From positions 10,023,969-10,087,968 of the forward strand of contig NC_090288.1 of the NCBI RefSeq assembly GCF_037392515.1: DNA of 64,000 nucleotides. The letters run 5' to 3'. A model generated the notes under the pieces. It ran no database searches and was not told the DNA's origin. It worked only from the letters and a program-made list of their open reading frames with translations. A program made the translations under genes and the position numbers. Positions 37,857 through 49,505 of the stretch are shown here, piece by piece (within the stretch, counting starts at the first letter, position 1; each line of letters starts with the position of its first letter). The stretch comes from Haliotis asinina (Eukaryota; Mollusca; Gastropoda; Lepetellida; Haliotidae).

Positions 37857-37952
37857 GTAGCAGAGTTCATCGAGGTTGCCGAAGATGTCTTGAGGCTCTG
37901 CGAACATGAGGAACCCCTCCACTTGTAATTTCTTCAGTGGCTCCATGAAACA
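37857..37952 (-). CDS. PLEKHG7: PLEKHG7-like RhoGEF exon, DH domain
   Basis: 32 codons, phase 0 both ends, acceptor TCCCATCCCAG, donor TAC/GTACGT. It encodes CFMEPLKKLQVEGFLMFAEP then QDIFGNLDELCY. The PQxxFGNLxEL phrase is the classical DH stretch between CR1 and CR2. A SINE remnant ends less than 100 bases away inside the intron. Confidence 0.87.
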
Positions 37953-38245
37953 CTGGGATGGGAAGGAGATTACCGTTTTTTAATCTATATTTATCCATAA
38001 GGATTTGACAATTGATGGCTGTCTTTTATGTCGAACACTATTCAGCAACACCAGCTTTTTGTGTCTACTTTTACCGAGACAGTCGCGTACACTCTGTGTA
38101 GAAATACTTCAAAGGAGGCCTCAAGAATAGTGCTATAAAGCTCCTCAATAATTCAAAACAACATATCTGCTACCTGCTAATACTACAGTGATTCTTTACA
38201 CCAATGGAATTCTCTAGGATATCTAATGTTCCTTTGCCTACTTTC

Positions 38246-38765
38246 GCTTACATATGTAATGCTCATTTCACCTACTTTTATTTACGTGTGTAATGTGCAT
38301 TTGGCCTACTTTTACTTACATGTGTAATGCGACTTTCAAATACTTTCACTTATATGCGTAATGCGCCTTTGGCCTACTTTTACGTACATGTGTAATGCGA
38401 CTTTCAAATACTTTCACTTAGTGTAATGCACCTTTCATCTACATGTCACTTACATGTGCAATGTCCCTTTGACCCACTTTCACTTATACGTGTAATGCCC
38501 CTTTCACTTTCTTTCAATTACACGTGCAACACACCTTTCGCCTACTTTCAGTTACATGTGCAACACCCCTTTCACCTACTTTCAGTTACATGTGCAACAC
38601 CCCTTTCACATACTTTCACTTACATGTGTAATACCCATTTCACCTACTTTCACTTACATGTGCACTACCCCTTTCACCTACTTTCACTTACATGTGCAAC
38701 ACCCCTTTCACATACTTTCACTTACATATGTAATACTCTGTCCTACTTTCACTTACATGTTTTAG
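38246..38765 (-). repeat. 34-bp minisatellite carrying serial copies of the adjacent 5' splice site
   Basis: About 15 units of 34 bp, more diverged toward the distal (left) end. On the minus strand a unit reads like CACATGTAAGTGAAAGTAGG plus a GTGAAAGGGG block. The exon at 38757-38909 ends AAACAT and its donor GTAAGTGAAAGTAGG matches the unit. Intact GTAAGT copies (ACTTAC on plus) occur at 38314, 38448, 38618, 38652, 38686 and 38720, with the real donor at 38751. An open frame through the array on the plus strand (CNTPFTYFQLHVQ repeats) is a by-product. Confidence 0.9.
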
Positions 38766-38909
38766 TACCATGAGATGATCAATGAGGAAGACGCACTCGC
38801 TCTTGAAGAGTTCCCACACTGCTTCCCGCCTCTTCCGCTCAGTCTCAGACAAGCTGGTGCATTCCTGCTGCTTGTCTGAGCTCGCGATCAAATCGGACCA
38901 GTGTAAGTT
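38757..38909 (-). CDS. PLEKHG7: PLEKHG7-like RhoGEF exon, DH domain conserved region 1
   Basis: Acceptor TATTTTTTCAG, donor CAT/GTAAGT; exactly 51 codons in phase 0. NLHWSDLIASSDKQQECTSL leads into ETERKRREAVWELFKSECVF and LIDHLMVLKH. This is the first DH helix (CR1), with the Glu that contacts switch I of the GTPase in the EAVWELFKSE block. The donor is the innermost copy of a tandem array of donor-like units. Confidence 0.9.
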
Positions 38910-40077
38910 CTGAAAAAATACATTGAAGTTATTGTTTTGTACAGAATGAAACTGCAAGAGACGCATGCACACGTACATGCACACAAACACCAACTGCTTC
39001 TGCTGCTACGTGTATAAAATGTTTGAAATAACGTGTTTGTGAAAATTAATCTTATTAAGTTCTGTGATCAGCTTATATGGCGCGATCGATTTCAAGGCCA
39101 ATACGCTTATAGAGCGAGCAAGGGCGTTGGTTTAATACCATTATGAAACGTTTTAAAGTAAAGTAATGAAGTTATTGCTTCCAGCAAATTAAGGATCAAA
39201 ATCAGGAAATCTGGTACAAAACCCTAGTTATCGGATCCTGGCAACACGTGAACCACAGGTATGCCCTTCTACACCTCCTGTTACCATCAGTGTCATCATC
39301 ACTCCATATCCATATCATTCACAGATTACGACATATTTTGTATGATATTTAACTTATTGTCCTACTAATCCACACAGAAATCATTATCAGACAGGTGATC
39401 AATCTGGAAATAACACCCGTGTACCCCGCCACGAATATCCGCGGATTACGATTTCGAATTCAAAACGATCTTTTTCAAGTGCTGGACGTCAACAAACGAC
39501 GGGCAACGAAGTCCCGAGGACGACACTCTCATAAACATAAGGTTCACATTGGACAAAACACTGTTGTCGTTATGTGATATTACTTGGAAAATGTTTCGTG
39601 TATGAGAGCTTTAAAGCTATTTCGGAATAGCAGTGATAAGAAATGTTTTATGATGGGAATTTTTTGGTATGATTGGAACATTTCCTCAGCAACATTCCCA
39701 GATCACAATGTAGCTCACAACTCGCTGGCAGTTGGGCTCAAAGCTATTCCAGGAATCTTCAACATGGAGATACACCTGCTGCCTAGGTAACGCGTCGCAG
39801 GTTGTAACAGCCTTTTGTTTGAGGAAGTAATGCCATCCGAATTTGCCATGCACCTAGGCAACTAGTGCTTGTCAGCATCAAAAACGGTTTATTATGATTA
39901 TCATTCTTTATGATGTGGAAGATAAAAACATGTAGCGTAAACATATCAGAGGTTGTTCAGAAGTGGAAAACTGAGTCGATTGGTTTAAGGTCGCGTTGAA
40001 CAGTGATGTGATGGCGATTCAGCTTGATGTGGGAGGCAAGCCCAAAGTGACACAGGTATAGAATTGAATACCCTGGG

Positions 40078-40315
40078 GTGAGTGACTTTAGTTTTACGCC
40101 GCACTTATCAATATTCCTAGCTATATGGCGGCAATCAGTAAACATTAGGGTGTGGGTCGTCCTGTGATCAACAGCATGAACATCTATCTACACAATGGGA
40201 TACGATGACATGTGTCAACCAACTCAGCGAGCCTCACGCCCAAAAACAGTGAGTCGCCTCTTACGACAATCATGGGTTGCTGAATATAAATTCTAACTCG
40301 AATCTTCATCGGACT
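40078..40315 (-). mobile_element. SINE family B
   Basis: GTTTTACGCCGCACTTATCA, ATATGGCGGCAATCAGTAAA, ATACGATGACATGTGTCAAC, then CGAATCTTCATCGG. Confidence 0.76.
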
Positions 40316-41387
40316 GAATGTCCTGGAAATATAATCCGGAAACCATCATTATGAAAATAAACTTCCGTTAACGTAATAGGCTAGATCGTTAACAACATCC
40401 GTCAAGCTCTCATGCAAAAATTGACAAAATTAGTTATGAAATCGACCCCTGATGGTATCTCTGAAAATATCTGATGCATTCCAAGCCAGGAAGAAAAAAC
40501 GAAATGAATTGTCGTGTCTTGTCACATGTCAATACGAAGCAATCAGATAGAACAAAAACCCAATACAAAAAGGATGTACATGCTTGACAGCTGGCATTTT
40601 ACTCCCTCGCAAAAGTCTCATTTGTCTCCCCAATCAAACAATAAAACCGTTTTCACTAATGAACCAAGACGTTACCATGGAAATATCAACGACAATCACA
40701 ATACCATAGAGCTGCAACACCAGGTAAAACCATGATAATGTGACAATTAGGCTGTCTATCCTAAGCAGAGGTCTATTAACGTTCGGGTTTGATTCTGCGG
40801 ATGTGACGTATAGGCCACAATATATCACACTCCAAAGAAAGTTACTGCACAATCAGAAATCTAGTTTTATTCATGAGCGCAAACCAAACTGGATTGTCCC
40901 TTTCACCAAATATTCTTATCCTCCCATCTAGTCATGAATCGTTATTGGTATGTCATTTTGGAGAAGATAAATATCCACGTCACCAAACAGGTAATCAATA
41001 CAGTCGCCTCGCACCATGCTTGTGTGTGTATGTGTCTAATTAAGTAAACTGCCCCATCCTATTCACCGCCAGCTGAAGAGTGGTACAAACCGTAGGACAC
41101 CCACAGATTACTGCCCACAATCGAAGGCAATCACACTTTGGCCCCAGCTAGGTGCAACGTCCGTGCACCCCCGGGGGACAAGACATAAAGTGGCTCCAGT
41201 AATCACATACGAATCCTGGCATTATCCTCTTACAGTTTTATTGCTGGTTTCAGTGCATGCTTTCTACCTTTCCTCGTCCCACGAATTCCTGTCTGGGCAG
41301 ATGGTGCCAGATTGGCGAGGCAAGGTGTTACATTGGTGACACCATATTGCGTGACGACGGGGCATGGAGTTACTATTTTATATATAT

Positions 41388-41740
41388 CCCGATGTTACAT
41401 GTTACTGTGTGACAAGAAGCTGTCACGTAATGTGTCACATCCCGATATTATATGTTACTGTGTGATAACAAACTGTCACGCAATGTGTGATGTCCGGATA
41501 TTATATGTTACCGTGTGATAACAAACGTAATGTGTGATACTCGGTGTGTATTGGGAGATAACACACTATCAATGATGTATCCTGGTGATACACGCTACTA
41601 TGTGTTATCTCTATATCACATGTTACAATGTGATAACAATCTATCACGTGATGGTGTTTGAAATCCAAATATTACATGTTACTGTATGACCATAAGCTGT
41701 CACGTGATGAGTGATCACATGTTACTGTGACAGTACCCAG
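41388..41740. repeat. Imperfect tandem repeat, about 53 bp
   Basis: Units begin CCCGATGTTACATGTTACTG at 41388, CCCGATATTATATGTTACTG at 41441 and CCGGATATTATATGTTACCG at 41493; later units are decayed. Each includes TGTGATAACAAACTGTCACG-like sequence. It lies in the 9.9-kb RhoGEF intron. Confidence 0.75.
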
Positions 41741-42663
41741 AGAAACTATGTCGTTTGTCGAATGATACTGCAACACCAGGTTGTTAAACCATGCTCCAGT
41801 AGCAATCATTGTAACACAACACTCTATATGACATCACAATGGCGAAACTAATTCCTCACTGTGAAGAAAAAAATCCATAAACCTAACCTCGTGTTTGCAG
41901 CAGCATTTCGCTCTTCCCAAATCAGGTCACACTCTCTGAATAAGTATGTGTTCTCTGTCCATATTGGCATAGATGAACCAGCTTTTGTATCCAACTGGGA
42001 GCTAATGGATTGAACTCTAGACGAGATAGTCAAGAGCAAATATTCCTAAACAGAACAATGATTGGCACAGAGAGACATGGGCATCCTCTTTCAATATGAC
42101 TCGTGTGCCATAGGTTTTCCCTTGCGCACCCTCGAGACAGGATGGTGCCGGATCAGTGAAAATATCAAGATGAGGTTCTCCCCTCAGCATGGAGGAGGCA
42201 TAAGGGCTTATACGCCTGGGGGACGTGATGATGTGGAACCTGGTTGTTTGTCAGTATTTTCAGTTACTACTGGGGACAAGAACTCCATCAAATACCAGCA
42301 AACTGTCCAGCAAAGTGAAACGTGTGTAGCTATTGAGGAAACATTACTTTGCCACATAGGATCGTTTGTAAAATATACAGTTATGTCTGCTAACATGATA
42401 CATAGCATCCATGAGGTATTCGAAACTTTTGTGAGGGGTACTGAAATCAGGAAAAATTCGAGAACTTATTAATAACATTAAATAGATTCATAATCCGTCA
42501 GATGGACAATGGACTTTTAGGTATGTCCTTTTCAAAAGCTGACATGAATGTTTCAGCCATACCCTAAGCTTGATTCTGATTGGTTGGAAAGGATCCGTTT
42601 TCCTCATTCAAATTCATACATACAAACATCTTTTAACATCAGAACTACATTTATAACACCAGC

Positions 42664-42781
42664 GCATAACACGGAAGACCAGGATCCGATTCCCCATGTG
42701 CATATGGGTACAATATGTGAAGGGCGTTTCTGATGTCCTCCGCGGTGATATTGCTGGGATATTGCTCAGAGCGGCATATAA
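42664..42781 (+). mobile_element. SINE family A, head-truncated
   Basis: GATCCGATTCCCCATGTGCA (B box region), then GGTGATATTGCTGGGATATT and GAGCGGCATA. Confidence 0.68.
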
Positions 42782-43062
42782 CAATACTCATCTTTAAACA
42801 TCTCGAAAGTCACAGGCTGTTTTAACCAGCCTGGAGCTACAGTCAGTGGACAAGTGGTCAGTTCAATCATGATGACTGAAAGGGTGGAAAGCTAGCTGCC
42901 AGTATAAAATGAGCACATGTCCATACTCCAAAAAGACCAGGAACGTGATATTATATCAAATTTAATTCCATACAAGTGAAAGTATGAATATTGTCATGAT
43001 CGGTATGGTGGCAGCACCCTGGTGGAAACACAACAGAAATGAAAAAGCGCATTGTAGCCATA

Positions 43063-43238
43063 CAGTGGAAACTGTCTAAACTGGCAGTCACTGGGTCTGA
43101 AGAAATAATCCAGTTTAGACAATGTCTCGGATTATGGAGCTGATGATATATGTACAAGCCATGGGTTAGACCGAGATTATATGCTGGTGTTGGCAACTGG
43201 CCGGATTGAACAGATGCCAGTTTTGACAGCTTCTACTG
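43063..43238 (-). mobile_element. Pogo/Tigger-like non-autonomous MITE, 176 bp (copy 2, inverted)
   Basis: Begins CAGTGGAAACTGTCTAAACT after TA and ends TTTTGACAGCTTCTACTG. The right flank is TC rather than TA, so that side has mutated. Its length equals the copy at 24662-24837, and the internal sequence aligns with that copy's reverse complement (for example GAAGAAATAATCCAGTTTAG versus CTAAACCGGATTATTTCTTC). Confidence 0.68.
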
Positions 43239-43244
43239 TCTTTG

Positions 43245-43288
43245 AAATCGAACGAGTGAATGCTATAACCACTAGACTGCCCTCTACA
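43245..43288 (-). mobile_element. SINE family A head fragment beside the MITE
   Basis: AAATCGAACGAGTGAATGCT and AACCACTAGACTGCCC. It directly follows the right end of the MITE at 43238, so the MITE may have inserted into a SINE. Confidence 0.55.
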
Positions 43289-44435
43289 GGCACACAGGAG
43301 TAATGGAAGGATGAGTTAGAGAGATGGTGCTTTATGGGCGTGATAGCTTCCATAATTTTCCATCTTCACACAGCAATGCATTCGTTTCCACAGAACTGAC
43401 CTGTGTCAAAAATGATTTACCACCTCCGTCCAGAGATTATACGAAGTTGATCGCGGCCAAACAGAGTTCCATATTTTGATGAGATTACCAGTTAGATTTC
43501 ATCTACTTCCGGAAATTAATTCCAAATTCACCCTTGATTCAGTAGGTAAGGAATATTATACTATCGTAAATCAGGTTACAATTATTGGAAATTAGATTCG
43601 TATCGAAGATCACCCATTCGATTCCTACGAAACCCTCCTGTAGAAGCATCGATGCAGACATTAATCCCCGTTTAGTGATAACGACCAATCGATACCTGAT
43701 CATCCTGACAAATGGGAGAGAGTTTTGCCAGGAGGCCAGTCACGTCCTTCGACAGACGAGGGAAATACCGAACCTGATTTTGCCTCCTCATCCGCCTTCT
43801 TAAAAGGTTCATGGTCATGTCGTTGAAATTGGGTTTTCACTAGACTAACCCATCAAACCAGGCGTCTGTTTAACACGGTAGGTAAACGGAGGGCTGCAAT
43901 GGTTTATGTCGAACGCCTCATGTAGAAGATCTTGTGTGGTCATGTAGAGCAACATGACGCATAAATCTTACGTGATGGTTGTTTTGAATTCAATCAATAT
44001 AAAAGTGAAATGCATTCTGAAGGCTTGGATTGCATCGATAGGAGAACAGCCTTTATCCTCAGACCCTATGATGTCCATTCAACCGGATATTCATTCAGAG
44101 AGCAATTAAAGTGGGCCTCTTTCAGTGAAGGATGCGATAACGATCGTCCTTTATAAACACTTTGACACCTGGATTCAGTGTTCGATATTCAGTCGGTATT
44201 TCATGGTGCCATATTTTACTTGTTGTTGAGAGGTCGAAAAAATGATTGCCATTCGATATACTAGCTAGAAACACTACGCCCAGGAAGATAGTTAGCTGTT
44301 TGAGCTTCACTAGTGTATGGCTATTAGTTTCCAGTCCAGTGTGTTTTCCATGTTTATCACTGTTTGGCATTTGGCAATATGGCGTAGGTTGTACAATGGA
44401 GTGTGACATTTAGTCCAAGAAACTGAACTTAAGAA

Positions 44436-44876
44436 ATTCAGCAATTACATTTTTGTTATCACCGCTATTTGCCTTCGCTACATTCAGAAGAATTCAGCAA
44501 GTACACTTTTGTTATCACCGCTATTTGCCTTCGTTGCCTTCAGAAGAATTCAGCAATTACATGTTTGTTATCACCGCTATTTGCCTTCGTTACGTTCAGA
44601 GGAATTCAGCAATTACATGTTTGTTATCATCGCTATTTGCCTTCGTTACCTTCAGAAGAATTCAGCAATTACATGTTTGTTATCACCGCTATTTGCCTTC
44701 GTTACGTTCAGGGGAATTCAGCAATTACATGTTTGTTATCACCGCTATTTGCCTTCGTTACCTTCAGAAGAATTCAGCAATTACATGTTTGTTATCATCG
44801 CTATTTGCCTTCGTTACATTCAGAAGAATTCAGCAATTACATGTTTGTTATCACCGCTATTTGCCTTCGTTACAAT
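44436..44876. repeat. 56-bp minisatellite, about 8 copies
   Basis: The unit contains GAATTCAGCAATTACATG, TTTGTTATCACCGC and TATTTGCCTTCGTTACC; copies start at 44547, 44603 and so on, 56 bases apart and nearly identical. Because 56 is not a multiple of 3 and no frame has a stop, all three plus-strand frames stay open for about 400 bases. I regard these as non-coding. It lies in a RhoGEF intron. Confidence 0.92.
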
Positions 44877-45450
44877 GAGAATCTGAATTTGAATAATGAC
44901 GTCTTCAGGTCAAAAGTGAACGATTTTTAACGCCTCTTTGACCAAATAATCCAGATCCTTCCTGTCACAAAAAACTGTATCCATTCAGGGATCGAACCCT
45001 TCTGATGTCAGACGGGCGAACACACTATCAACGGACAAGCTATGTGTGATTAAGTCTAAACAACCTAAACAGAAATGTTTTCTCTGGGGTGATAAGAGAA
45101 CCCAACTCTGTTTATTGCGGATAAAATACAATACGATTCATAGTTCGGGTGTCCAGAATAGCGGAGTCCGGACTAACAAGGTTGCACTGGTCATGTTTAA
45201 GGAATTTATGGAAGTACTAACGCTTTAAAGTCATCACGTCATAACACTTGATGCATTTACCTGTTAATATAGACTTGCACAAGTCTCTAATTTCGAAAAA
45301 AATAATAAATAACAAACAGGGGTCCTCCACCATTCAAGACTTGCCTCTTCGAAGAATAAAATTATTATACATCAACAGGCTCCAGTACAGCCTTAGAGCA
45401 AGGCTAATGTTAAATGTAGTGCAAAGATCAGGGTTAGGACCACCCATCAA

Positions 45451-45492
45451 CAGGTGACTAACGAGATCAGGTGGTCAGACTAGCTAACTTAT
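45451..45492 (+). mobile_element. SINE family B small fragment
   Basis: GTGACTAACGAGATCAGGTG followed by GTCAGACTAGCTAACTTA. Confidence 0.45.
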
Positions 45493-45621
45493 ATAATCAC
45501 AATCAAATTGATTAATATTCATGATATCAGTCACTGTTTTTTCTGATCAAGACCAATTCTTTTGTGAAAATCCCAGCTTGATGTTAGGAAGAAGTAGTTT
45601 CTCTGGCCGAGAGGACACTGA

Positions 45622-45764
45622 GTGAATAACTTTAGTTTTACGCCGCTTTTTAGCAATATTCCAGCAATATCACGGCGGAGGGAACCAGAAAACGGGCTTC
45701 ACACATTGTACCCATGTGGGAAATCGAACCCAGGGCTTCGGCGTGACGAGCGAACGAAGTCTCG
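45622..45764 (-). mobile_element. SINE family A, well preserved
   Basis: TTTTACGCCGCTTTTTAGCA, ATTCCAGCAATATCACGGCG, CTTCACACATTGTACCCATG, AAATCGAACCCAGGGCTTCG; the head end is truncated after GCGAACG. Confidence 0.8.
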
Positions 45765-46136
45765 GGCTTAACAGCGTAGGATATATGGAATGTCACATTT
45801 CACGTATAAACGTGGGGGATCGCATCCTAGAACGTCAGTGTCAGAGAAGCGAGTACATTCACACAACGCTATCAGAGCTGAATAAACTCCATAACGAGAA
45901 CAGCAACCTTTAAGATGTTGCCAATCCTCCGCCAACAACCAACACACACGCGTAGTCTGTGTCTCCCACGTGTGTTCGTAAATCTTTGAATCATTCATTC
46001 AGTGCCTCTTCACTGATATTATGACGACTTATAACAACTGGTTGTTTGTTTGATTTTTTTTGTAAGACGACCTATGACTAACGCTAGATTCAGTTGAACA
46101 GACATGATGTATATGAGGAGGGCGTTTATGAGACGT

Positions 46137-46855
46137 AGGATTTGTGTTGTTGTTGTCGTGGCAGTTGTTGATTGTGTTGGGGTCGTTGACGTGGTAGTTG
46201 TTGTGTTGTAGTTGACGTGGTAGTTGTTGATTGTGTTGGGGTCGTTGACGTGGTAGTTGTTGACTGTATTGGCGTCGATGACGTGTAGTTGTTGATTGCA
46301 TTGGTGTCGTTGACGTTAGTTGTTGACTGTGTTGGTGTCGTCGATGTGTAGTTGTTGATTGTGTAGGTGTTGACGTGGTAGTTGTTAATTGTGTTGAAGT
46401 CGTTGAAGCGTTAGTTGTTGATTGTGTTGGTGTCGTTGAAGTGGTAGTTGTTGACTGTCTTTGTGTCGGTGATGTGTAGTTGTTGATTGTGTTGGTGTCG
46501 TTGACGTGGTAGTTGCTGATTGTGTTGGTGTCGGTGATGTTGTGTTAGTTGTTGATTGTGTTGGTGTCGTTGTTGATTGTGTTGGTGTCGTTGACGTTGT
46601 GTTAGTTGTTGATTGTGTTGGTGTCGTTGACGTGGTAGTTGCTGATTGTGTTGGTGTCGGTGATGTTGTGCTAGTTGTTGATTGTGTTGGTGTCGTTGTT
46701 GATTGTGTTGGTGTCGTTGTTGATTGTGTTGGGGTCGTTGACGTTGTTAGTTGTTGATTGTGTTGGTGTCGTTGACGCGGTAGTTGTTGATTGTGTTGGT
46801 ATCGTTGATGTGTAGTTGTTGATTGTGTTGGTGTCGCTGACGTGGTAGTTTATAG
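46137..46855. repeat. GT-rich minisatellite (GTTGTTGATTGTGTTGG type)
   Basis: Some 700 bases of recurring GTTGTTGATTGTGTTGGTGT and CGTTGACGTGGTA blocks in variable order, with a higher-order duplication near 46530-46740. It gives valine-rich (plus) and Asn/Gln-rich (minus) open frames that I treat as artefacts. Intronic. Confidence 0.9.
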
Positions 46856-48403
46856 TTAAAACACTGCTTATATAGCAAACCGAACATTAAATGCTGCTGC
46901 TTTTATCAAAGCAAACTGTTAAGTACATTGTCATTGGCATTACCGAGACTTCGCATCTACACGTGACCATACTGTGTTATCGCATGGCGCGATAATTACT
47001 GGCGTACATAAAACTATGTTTGTCACTACGGTTATCACTGACATTTCCCAAAGGTCCTCATCATCACGACACGGCATTTAGTGGCCATTTGGTAAGTAAT
47101 GCAGACATCACGGTCTATCGAATGGTGTCCTACTAACATTAATATCTGGGATATTAATATCATCCCGAATGATCACTTTATGACAGGCCCCATATCAGCA
47201 AATTAATTACTACAAAGTGAGTTTCTTGAGTTAATTTATAACAATATTTCTTCTTTTTATAAGGGTCTCTGTCTGAAGATACTGCAAGACAGTCATGTTT
47301 TTTTCCAACCTTGAGGATGCTACCAATATAAAAGGAACGACCAATATAAAAGGTCCTGATACGGGATGATCACACAGCTTGTTAGCAAACCTGACCATTT
47401 TCACACAAATTAAATACTTTTAAAAGGTTCTTGAAGGAAGAGGGATGGGCATCCGCGTTTTCTATCATATCTAAATTGATTTTGTGATAATAGAAAAACA
47501 CTCAAAACTCTTTCCTCTTTCGGGTTTAAAGCGGAACTATTTAAACAGGCTAAAGAGTAGATCCGCAAATACAGCCTCTCCAGACTATATAGTGTACCAA
47601 TCGGTTCCCCAACCACATCAAAAGAATGATCTGAGACGGTTCTTGAGAACTTTGAAAGATTGACTATTCTACAGCGTCTTTCGGTTCAGGTTTGACATGG
47701 GTCTAGTTGATGCTTTTATATTCGTTACATGTCAGTCTCCTGTAAATGAGATGGTTAAATGTGTAGAATGTTCTTGTCAATATGGAACAGGAACGGGAAC
47801 AATTACATGCTGCAGGCGGATATGTAGTGTGTCTGATTATGATTCAAGCACTGTCATCAGCCCTGACCTAGCCGTCCGTGCAGACAGACAAAGCTAGTTT
47901 TTTTGTCTTCTTTAAATCGGATTTCTTTGTGGAATTGCAATGTCTTATCCTTCAAAATCATGCCATTGCCTTGATATCGGAACTCTAGAACGGATCGTTA
48001 CGGGCAAGGAATTTGAACGCGACGCTATTCAAATATGCTGTTGGCTTGAACGTGGCCTTGGCTAAGAACCGCGGCCCCTCCAATTAGATGTGACGATGAG
48101 TTGGTACAGTGGTTTACATGGAAACATTGTCTTCTCCCACGGATATAAATCAACAGCTCACAGTGTTTACCACATGAAGAACTTGAATAAAAGACCCCAG
48201 GAGAATTAGGTGTAATGTTTCGAAATATCAATTTTTTCCGCATTGTTGATGACCCTATGACTCTCGCTAGACCGGGTAGTGATGAAGTTGTCCGAATAAA
48301 GCTTTCGAAGGGTTTACAGACTGATAGTCTCCCCAAGACGTCCGTTTTAAACATCTTTCGAGATGTTGAAATTTGTACTGCACTGAAATAAATACATGAG
48401 AGG

Positions 48404-48536
48404 GGTTTACGCCGCTTTCAGCAATAGTTCAGCAATATCAAGGACGTATGGGTGGATGGGTGGGTTAACGGGGACACCAGTACTCATGCGGGGAATCAAA
48501 CCCGTGTCTTCCTCACTAGGTCAATCACCCGCCCCT
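48404..48536 (-). mobile_element. SINE family A
   Basis: TTTACGCCGCTTTCAGCAAT, CATGCGGGGAATCAAACCCG, AATCACCCGCCCC. Confidence 0.7.
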
Positions 48537-48751
48537 TGAAATATAACGGGTATCGCATTATACTGTTATACAATGCACTAGACAGCATGGCATTCCGATA
48601 CACTCGGTGACAGCCGCTTGATTTGAATTTTGGTCAATACACAACTAAATATCAACCTTGGAAAGTAGTGCGTAATTAGAGGATGTGGATTGATGAAAGC
48701 ATGTGTTCAGTGAACTCTGGATATCGATGGCCCTAGTTACAGAGAGTGCAG

Positions 48752-48795
48752 GGTCTGGATATATATATAGAGAGAGACAGAGAGAGATATATACT
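48752..48795. repeat. TA/GA simple repeat at a splice donor
   Basis: GGATATATATATAGAGAGAG type sequence running to within a few bases of the exon at 48799. Confidence 0.85.
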
Positions 48796-48798
48796 TAC

Positions 48799-48897
48799 TT
48801 TGTATGCCGCTAAGTGGTTATCTTTGAATTCGGACGGTTTGATCTTGCTGAGAAGCTCCCCGAGTTGAGATAATGATTCTTTACTCCGGGTTTTCAT
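48799..48897 (-). CDS. PLEKHG7: PLEKHG7-like RhoGEF exon upstream of the DH domain
   Basis: Acceptor CATTTGTTGCAG, donor AAA/GTAAGT; exactly 33 codons in phase 0: MKTRSKESLSQLGELLSKIK, then PSEFKDNHLAAYK. It joins NLHWSDLI of the next exon. The first codon is ATG, but the strong acceptor in front of it argues that it is internal. A TATATAGAGAGA simple repeat starts at the donor. Confidence 0.8.
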
Positions 48898-49049
48898 CTG
48901 CAACAAATGTGCAACAATTACACACGGACCATGCTCTAGTTTGATATAATAAGCCAATCGAAGAGTCATTAAACTTTGTCCAGGAGGCGCTTTGGCGATG
49001 ACGACAATACCGGTCAATTGATTGTACACGTAAATCAGTACGTTGTATT

Positions 49050-49230
49050 TTTACGCTGCACTAAGGTAATATTATAGCTAGATGACAGCGGTCTGTATAT
49101 AATCACGTCTGGGACAGACAATCAAGTGATTGACATCATGAATGTCGACCTATACAAACGGGATACAGTGACATGTGTTAACCATGCCTGGCCACCCGAC
49201 GCCGTCACCTCAGTTCTACGAGAGGCATGG
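49050..49230 (-). mobile_element. SINE family B, diverged
   Basis: TACGCTGCACTAAGGTAATA, GCGGTCTGTATATAATCACG, GATACAGTGACATGTGTTAA. Confidence 0.65.
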
Positions 49231-49505
49231 GTTGATGAAAACAATTAATAACTAGGAGTGTATGATTACTGTTACTGATTACTGTGAAGTACCAGCAATA
49301 GTGTCGATAATGTCAAATTCGTAAAAGAACGCAGCATTCACCATCTTTGAGTACACAGAGGTCATCTACCTCCCGGGATCATTGCTCAAGATGTTGTCTG
49401 TGCAAGAAAACGAATCGTGCCTCTAACACTTATACGTAGCAAGCATAGATATGAAGGAATTACGAACTAGGAGCTATTCAACATAACTATATCTTAAACC
49501 ATAGA

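Noticed and set aside
38426..38773. Two overlapping plus-strand frames with CNTPFTYFQLHVQ-type repeats
   Set aside because: By-products of the 34-bp minisatellite; no stop happens to fall in the unit.
42062..42472. 136-residue plus-strand open frame
   Set aside because: No recognised domain, and it is intronic to the opposite-strand RhoGEF.
44453..44930. Three overlapping plus-strand frames of 125-153 residues
   Set aside because: Consequence of the 56-bp satellite; all three forward frames are open, so openness is not evidence of coding.
46029..46757. Valine-rich (plus) and Gln/Asn/His-rich (minus) open frames
   Set aside because: Low-complexity translations of the GT-rich minisatellite.
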